Notes under the pieces: model-generated
What the model saw: the letters and a program-made list of their open reading frames with translations, nothing else
Told to the model about the DNA's origin: nothing
Database searches by the model: none
Shown here: in pieces, positions 60,950 to 64,000 of the stretch
Layout: each line of letters opens with the position of its first letter
How positions within the stretch are numbered: position 1 is the first letter of the stretch
Source of the DNA: Burkholderia sp. WP9
GTDB taxonomy: Bacteria > Pseudomonadota > Gammaproteobacteria > Burkholderiales > Burkholderiaceae
NCBI RefSeq assembly: GCF_900104795.1
Contig: NZ_FNTG01000001.1
Coordinates: 2,418,001 to 2,482,000 of the forward strand
Length of the DNA: 64,000 bases
Direction: 5' to 3'
Translations under genes and position numbers: made by a program

Positions 60950-61186
60950 AATGTGTCGGGGCGGCGCGGCCCTTGCTGGCAGCGCATACGCAATGCAAAC
61001 TGCAAACGCGACCCGGCTTGCGGCGAAACGAATGCACAGCGGTAACGCCTTCGCACGACGCGCGAATTAGCTGCGTAGGCAATTAGGCACTCAACGAAAA
61101 GCGACAGATTTAACAGGCGTGTAATGCGCGGCGCCTGTTGCGACGATTCCTCTCCGCCCGCTGTTCCCCGACGCGGGCGTTTTTTG
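60950..61186 (+). ncRNA. Candidate orphan small RNA
   Basis: A possible transcript of about 235 bases from the promoter at 60914-60943 to the terminator at 61155-61185. It contains an internal hairpin AACAGGCG (61112-61119) with CGCCTGTT (61132-61139). Open frames across it are short, change codon character and lack ribosome sites. Existence is inferred only from the promoter-hairpin-terminator arrangement. Confidence 0.35.
61155..61185 (+). terminator. Rho-independent terminator upstream of waaC (opposite strand)
   Basis: CGCCCGC (61155-61161) pairs with GCGGGCG (61173-61179) and runs into TTTTTT. It points on the plus strand, where no gene ends, which supports a noncoding transcript here. 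Confidence 0.75.
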
Positions 61187-61286
61187 GAGGCGTTACGAGG
61201 CAGCGCTCATTGGTTTGGGCACTGTAAGTCACGCCTCTTTTCTTTTCGAGCAAACGATTGCGTGAGAAAAACCGCGCACGCTGCGC

Positions 61287-62291
61287 TCAGGCAGCGGTCG
61301 AGCCGTGCTGCACGGCCACGTCATGCGGCTCGGTATGAACGTAGTCAATCGCTTCGAGCGCGTCGCTGATGGACGGCACTGACTTGCCGTCGCCGATCGA
61401 AATGGAGCGGAACGGCGATTCGATGCCGTAGTGCGCCGGCGGGGTCGCCACGAAGATCATCACCGTGCGCTTCTGCAGCGCATGCGCGAGATGCACGAAG
61501 CCGGTGTCGGTGCCGATCACGAGGGCGCACGCGTCGATCATCTGCGCGATTTCGGTGACGCTCATTTTGGGCAACACGGTCGCGCCCGGCAATTGCGATG
61601 CGATCTGCTCCGCTTCGAGCCGCTCGCCTTCCGAACCCCACGGCAACACCAGTTGAAAACCGCGCTGCGTCAACTCGCGGCCGATTGCAACCCAATGGCC
61701 CACGGGCCACTTCTTGTCGTCTTTCGACGTGGCGTGAAAGAACGCCGCGACCGGCTTACCGGTCGATGCGAACGGCAGCTTCCCAGCCTCCGGCAAACGC
61801 AGCTTGAACACCGCCGGCCCTTCTATCTGATAGCCGAGCGCCTCGCCCGCGTTGATCCGCATGCCATGCCACGCGTTGCACTTCGGACGCCGGCCGAAGC
61901 GCCCGGTATAAGCGAACGCGGCGCCGCGCTCTCCCAGGTCCGGTGCCTGATAACCGATGCGCCGCGACGAGCGTGCCAGAAACGCGATGATCGCGCTCTT
62001 GTACACGCCCTGAATGTCGATGATGAAATCGTAGCGATACGCGCGCAATTCGGCGATGGACGCCCAGATCGATTTGAAATCGGCCCAACGGCGCGCTTTC
62101 TTGAAGCGGCGCAACGGCGCGCACAGCACGCGGTCCACGTTCACGCTCCAGTGCACCACTTCGGCGAATGCTTCGTCGGCGGCCCAATCCACCTGAACGC
62201 CGGGAAACGCGCGTTTGATATCGGCGACGACGGGCAGAGCCTGCACGATATCGCCGAGTGAAGTGACCTTGACGATAAGGACGCGCTTCAT
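61287..62291 (-). CDS. waaC: Lipopolysaccharide heptosyltransferase I
   Basis: A 334-residue glycosyltransferase family 9 enzyme adding the first L-glycero-D-manno-heptose to Kdo2-lipid A at the inner face of the inner membrane. MKRVLIVKVTSLGDIVQALPVVADIKRAFPG is the standard start, followed by VDWAADEAFAEVV and DFIIDIQGVYKSAI. AAFFHATSKDDKKWPVGHW begins the donor-binding half and LVIGTDTGFVHLAHAL is the conserved GT9 motif. The frame opens 30 codons upstream; the ATG at 62291 is preceded by an AGGT site. Divergent from the ClC gene. Confidence 0.95.
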   Translation of the reverse strand: MKRVLIVKVTSLGDIVQALPVVADIKRAFPGVQVDWAADEAFAEVVHWSVNVDRVLCAPLRRFKKARRWADFKSIWASIAELRAYRYDFIIDIQGVYKSAIIAFLARSSRRIGYQAPDLGERGAAFAYTGRFGRRPKCNAWHGMRINAGEALGYQIEGPAVFKLRLPEAGKLPFASTGKPVAAFFHATSKDDKKWPVGHWVAIGRELTQRGFQLVLPWGSEGERLEAEQIASQLPGATVLPKMSVTEIAQMIDACALVIGTDTGFVHLAHALQKRTVMIFVATPPAHYGIESPFRSISIGDGKSVPSISDALEAIDYVHTEPHDVAVQHGSTAA

Positions 62292-62501
62292 TGAAGACCT
62301 GTGAGTTGTTCGAACATCAAGACATTTTAGCCGACGGAAGGGACAACCTTTACCGAACCGCGCAGCGCGGACGTCGGTCATTAATACGGGGGCTTACGTC
62401 GGAGCCATACACGCAGCCTTTTACACCATTTCAAAATACTTTCACACCGATTTATGGGCCTCGCGCGCCTTATACTGGCCCCTTTGCGCCAGCACTCGCC
62501 C

Positions 62502-64000
62502 ATGTCCGTGCCACTTCCGCTTCGCTCGTCCAGCATCGTTCGCCGCGCACGACGACTCTGGCGCCAATACGGCGTCTTCTGGCTCGGCGCGATCGCCGTC
62601 GGCCTCGTCGCCGTGCTGTACGCGAGGTTGATCGACTGGGGTTACGGCGAATTCCGCTTGCTTCAACACGAGCATGTGTGGGCGCCACTGATCGTCACGC
62701 CCGCTGTCGGCGCGCTGGCCGTCTGGCTCACACGCAAGTTTTTCCGCGGTGCCGAAGGCAGCGGCATTCCGCAGGTCATCGCCATCCTTCACTCGAAACC
62801 CGGCGAATACGGCGCGCGGCTGCTGTCGTTTCCGATTCTGTTCGGCAAGATCGCCGTGTCGTTTCTGGCGATTCTCGGCGGCTTCACGATTGGCCGCGAA
62901 GGTCCGACCGTGCAGGTCGGAGCCGCGCTGATGTTCAATCTGCGGCGGCTCTATCCGCGCTCGAACGCATTGATCGAACGGCAACTGGTGCTGGCCGGCG
63001 CGGCGGCGGGCTTGTCCGCCGCGTTCAACACGCCGCTCGCCGGGATCGTCTTCGCGATCGAGGAATTGACGCGCAGTTTCGAGGCACGCACGAGTGGCGT
63101 GCTGATTACCGCGATCATCATCGCCGGCGTGATCGCGCTCGGGCTGAACGGCAATTACACCTATTTCGGCACCATTCAGATCGGCGCGCACTTCCCCGAT
63201 CTGATGGCGCTTGCCGTGCTGCTCACGGCGGTCGTCACCGGCCTCGCGGGAGGCGCGTTCGGCTGGCTGCTGCTGAACACCGCGCGCTGGATTCCGGAGC
63301 CGCTGCGTCAGTTGCATAGCGAACGTCCCGTTACGTTCGCGGCGCTGTGCGGGTTGGTCATCGCGGTCGTCGGTCTGATGTCGGGCGGCACGACTTTCGG
63401 CAGCGGTTACGCGGAAGCGCGCGGCTTGCTCGACGGGCACGCGCAGTTGTCGGTGTTCTATCCGTTCATGAAGATGATCTCCATGGTCAGCTCATACCTG
63501 CCGGGCATTCCGGGCGGCATTTTCGCGCCGTCGCTGTCGATCGGCGCGGGCTTCGGCAATCTGCTGCACGGGGTGTTCGGCTCGATGGATTTACCCATGC
63601 TGATCGCGCTCGGCATGGTCGGCTATCTGGCCGCCGTCACGCAATCGCCGATCACCTCGTTCGTGATCGTGATGGAGATGATCAACGGCCATGCGCTGGT
63701 GATCTCGCTGATGGCCACTGCGCTGATTTCGAGCCGCGTGTCGCGGGTGTTCGCGCCGCCGTTGTATGAGTCGCTGGCGGCGCGTTATATGGCGCCGCTG
63801 CCGCAGCCGGCGCCCGTATCGGTGCCGGAAGTGCCTGAAGTCGGAACGCCTGAAGTGGAAGCGACTGAAGTCAAAGCACCCGAAGGCGAAGCACCTGAAG
63901 CCAATTCGCCCGAAGTCGTAGCACCCGGAGCCGAAGCACCCGAAGCCCTTGCGCCCGGCTCGAGCAACGCGGAAGTCGACGAAGACCCTCGCACCGAAGG
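62502..64000 (+). CDS. ClC-family chloride channel/antiporter (3' end beyond the window)
   Basis: The first 499 codons of an open frame reaching the window edge. Selectivity-filter motifs are present: GSGIPQ (about residue 87), GREGPT with the gating Glu (about 135) and GIFAPSLSIGAG (about 340). Helices cover about 20-430. The tail from about 435 is low-complexity, with repeats of the type PEVxAPE. The ATG at 62502 gives MSVPLPLRSSS. No CBS domains are seen before the edge. Cl-/H+ exchange, as in acid-resistance ClC proteins, is likely but not certain. Confidence 0.92.
   Translation, partial: MSVPLPLRSSSIVRRARRLWRQYGVFWLGAIAVGLVAVLYARLIDWGYGEFRLLQHEHVWAPLIVTPAVGALAVWLTRKFFRGAEGSGIPQVIAILHSKPGEYGARLLSFPILFGKIAVSFLAILGGFTIGREGPTVQVGAALMFNLRRLYPRSNALIERQLVLAGAAAGLSAAFNTPLAGIVFAIEELTRSFEARTSGVLITAIIIAGVIALGLNGNYTYFGTIQIGAHFPDLMALAVLLTAVVTGLAGGAFGWLLLNTARWIPEPLRQLHSERPVTFAALCGLVIAVVGLMSGGTTFGSGYAEARGLLDGHAQLSVFYPFMKMISMVSSYLPGIPGGIFAPSLSIGAGFGNLLHGVFGSMDLPMLIALGMVGYLAAVTQSPITSFVIVMEMINGHALVISLMATALISSRVSRVFAPPLYESLAARYMAPLPQPAPVSVPEVPEVGTPEVEATEVKAPEGEAPEANSPEVVAPGAEAPEALAPGSSNAEVDEDPRTE

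Noticed and set aside
62291..63319. Long plus-strand frame overlapping the ClC gene
   Set aside because: Arg-rich shadow. The frame starting at 62502 encodes all ClC motifs.

Overview
The window is a GC-rich stretch of a Burkholderiales chromosome, most likely Paraburkholderia. The evidence is gene content and order: hemC, a fused hemD-hemX and hemY divergent from ppc with an Ala/Lys-rich N-terminal extension; argH; a Burkholderia-type porin; a PII protein; otsA; and a glutamine-dependent NAD synthetase. No rRNA, tRNA or CRISPR array was seen. Most of the window is ordinary core or soft-core chromosome. One accessory island lies at about 36.5-46.1 kb.

Layout. 0-4 kb: a PEBP-family protein, a drug-efflux MFS pump and trehalose-6-phosphate synthase. 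4-10 kb: two sigma54 activators, one with a receiver domain and one without, among small membrane, proline-rich and lipoprotein genes. Three of these genes or gene pairs have a GGCAC-N5-TTGC (-24/-12) promoter directly upstream, so this looks like a compact sigma54 regulon. 10-18.2 kb: an ABC importer with a double permease, a diguanylate cyclase and an OmpR/EnvZ-type two-component system. 18.2-24 kb: a divergent Spy-like gene sharing a GTTAC-box control region with that system, a pirin, and a complete basic-amino-acid ABC operon (binding protein, hisQ, hisM, hisP). 24-36.5 kb: porin, PII, nadE, a FemAB/GNAT-like protein, a GIY-YIG protein, a FUSC exporter, pyrophosphatase, and an ALDH-SDR-MFS catabolic cassette.

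Island, 36.5-46.1 kb: lower GC and different codon use. It holds a PD-(D/E)XK-like nuclease gene and a three-gene set that I read as a Lamassu-Sir2 / ABC-three-component defence system: SIR2-domain effector, small middle protein, SMC/Rad50-like ATPase. The ATPase gene is broken twice, by a one-base frameshift before the Walker A motif and by a complete IS30-family element after it. Beyond it are about 640 bases without a recognisable gene, then a C4-type antisense RNA with its predicted target just downstream and a small gene.

46-64 kb: the haem genes (minus strand) divergent from ppc, a methyltransferase divergent from an XRE regulator with an inverted repeat between them, argH, a TonB-C-domain lipoprotein, an MHS-type MFS transporter, two tiny membrane/lipoprotein genes, a candidate orphan small RNA, heptosyltransferase I, and a ClC channel that runs off the window.

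Main points of interest: the sigma54 cluster at 4.3-10 kb, the inactivated Lamassu-Sir2-like system with its IS30 insertion, and the C4-type RNA at 45.4 kb. All family assignments come from motifs read by eye; no database search was run.
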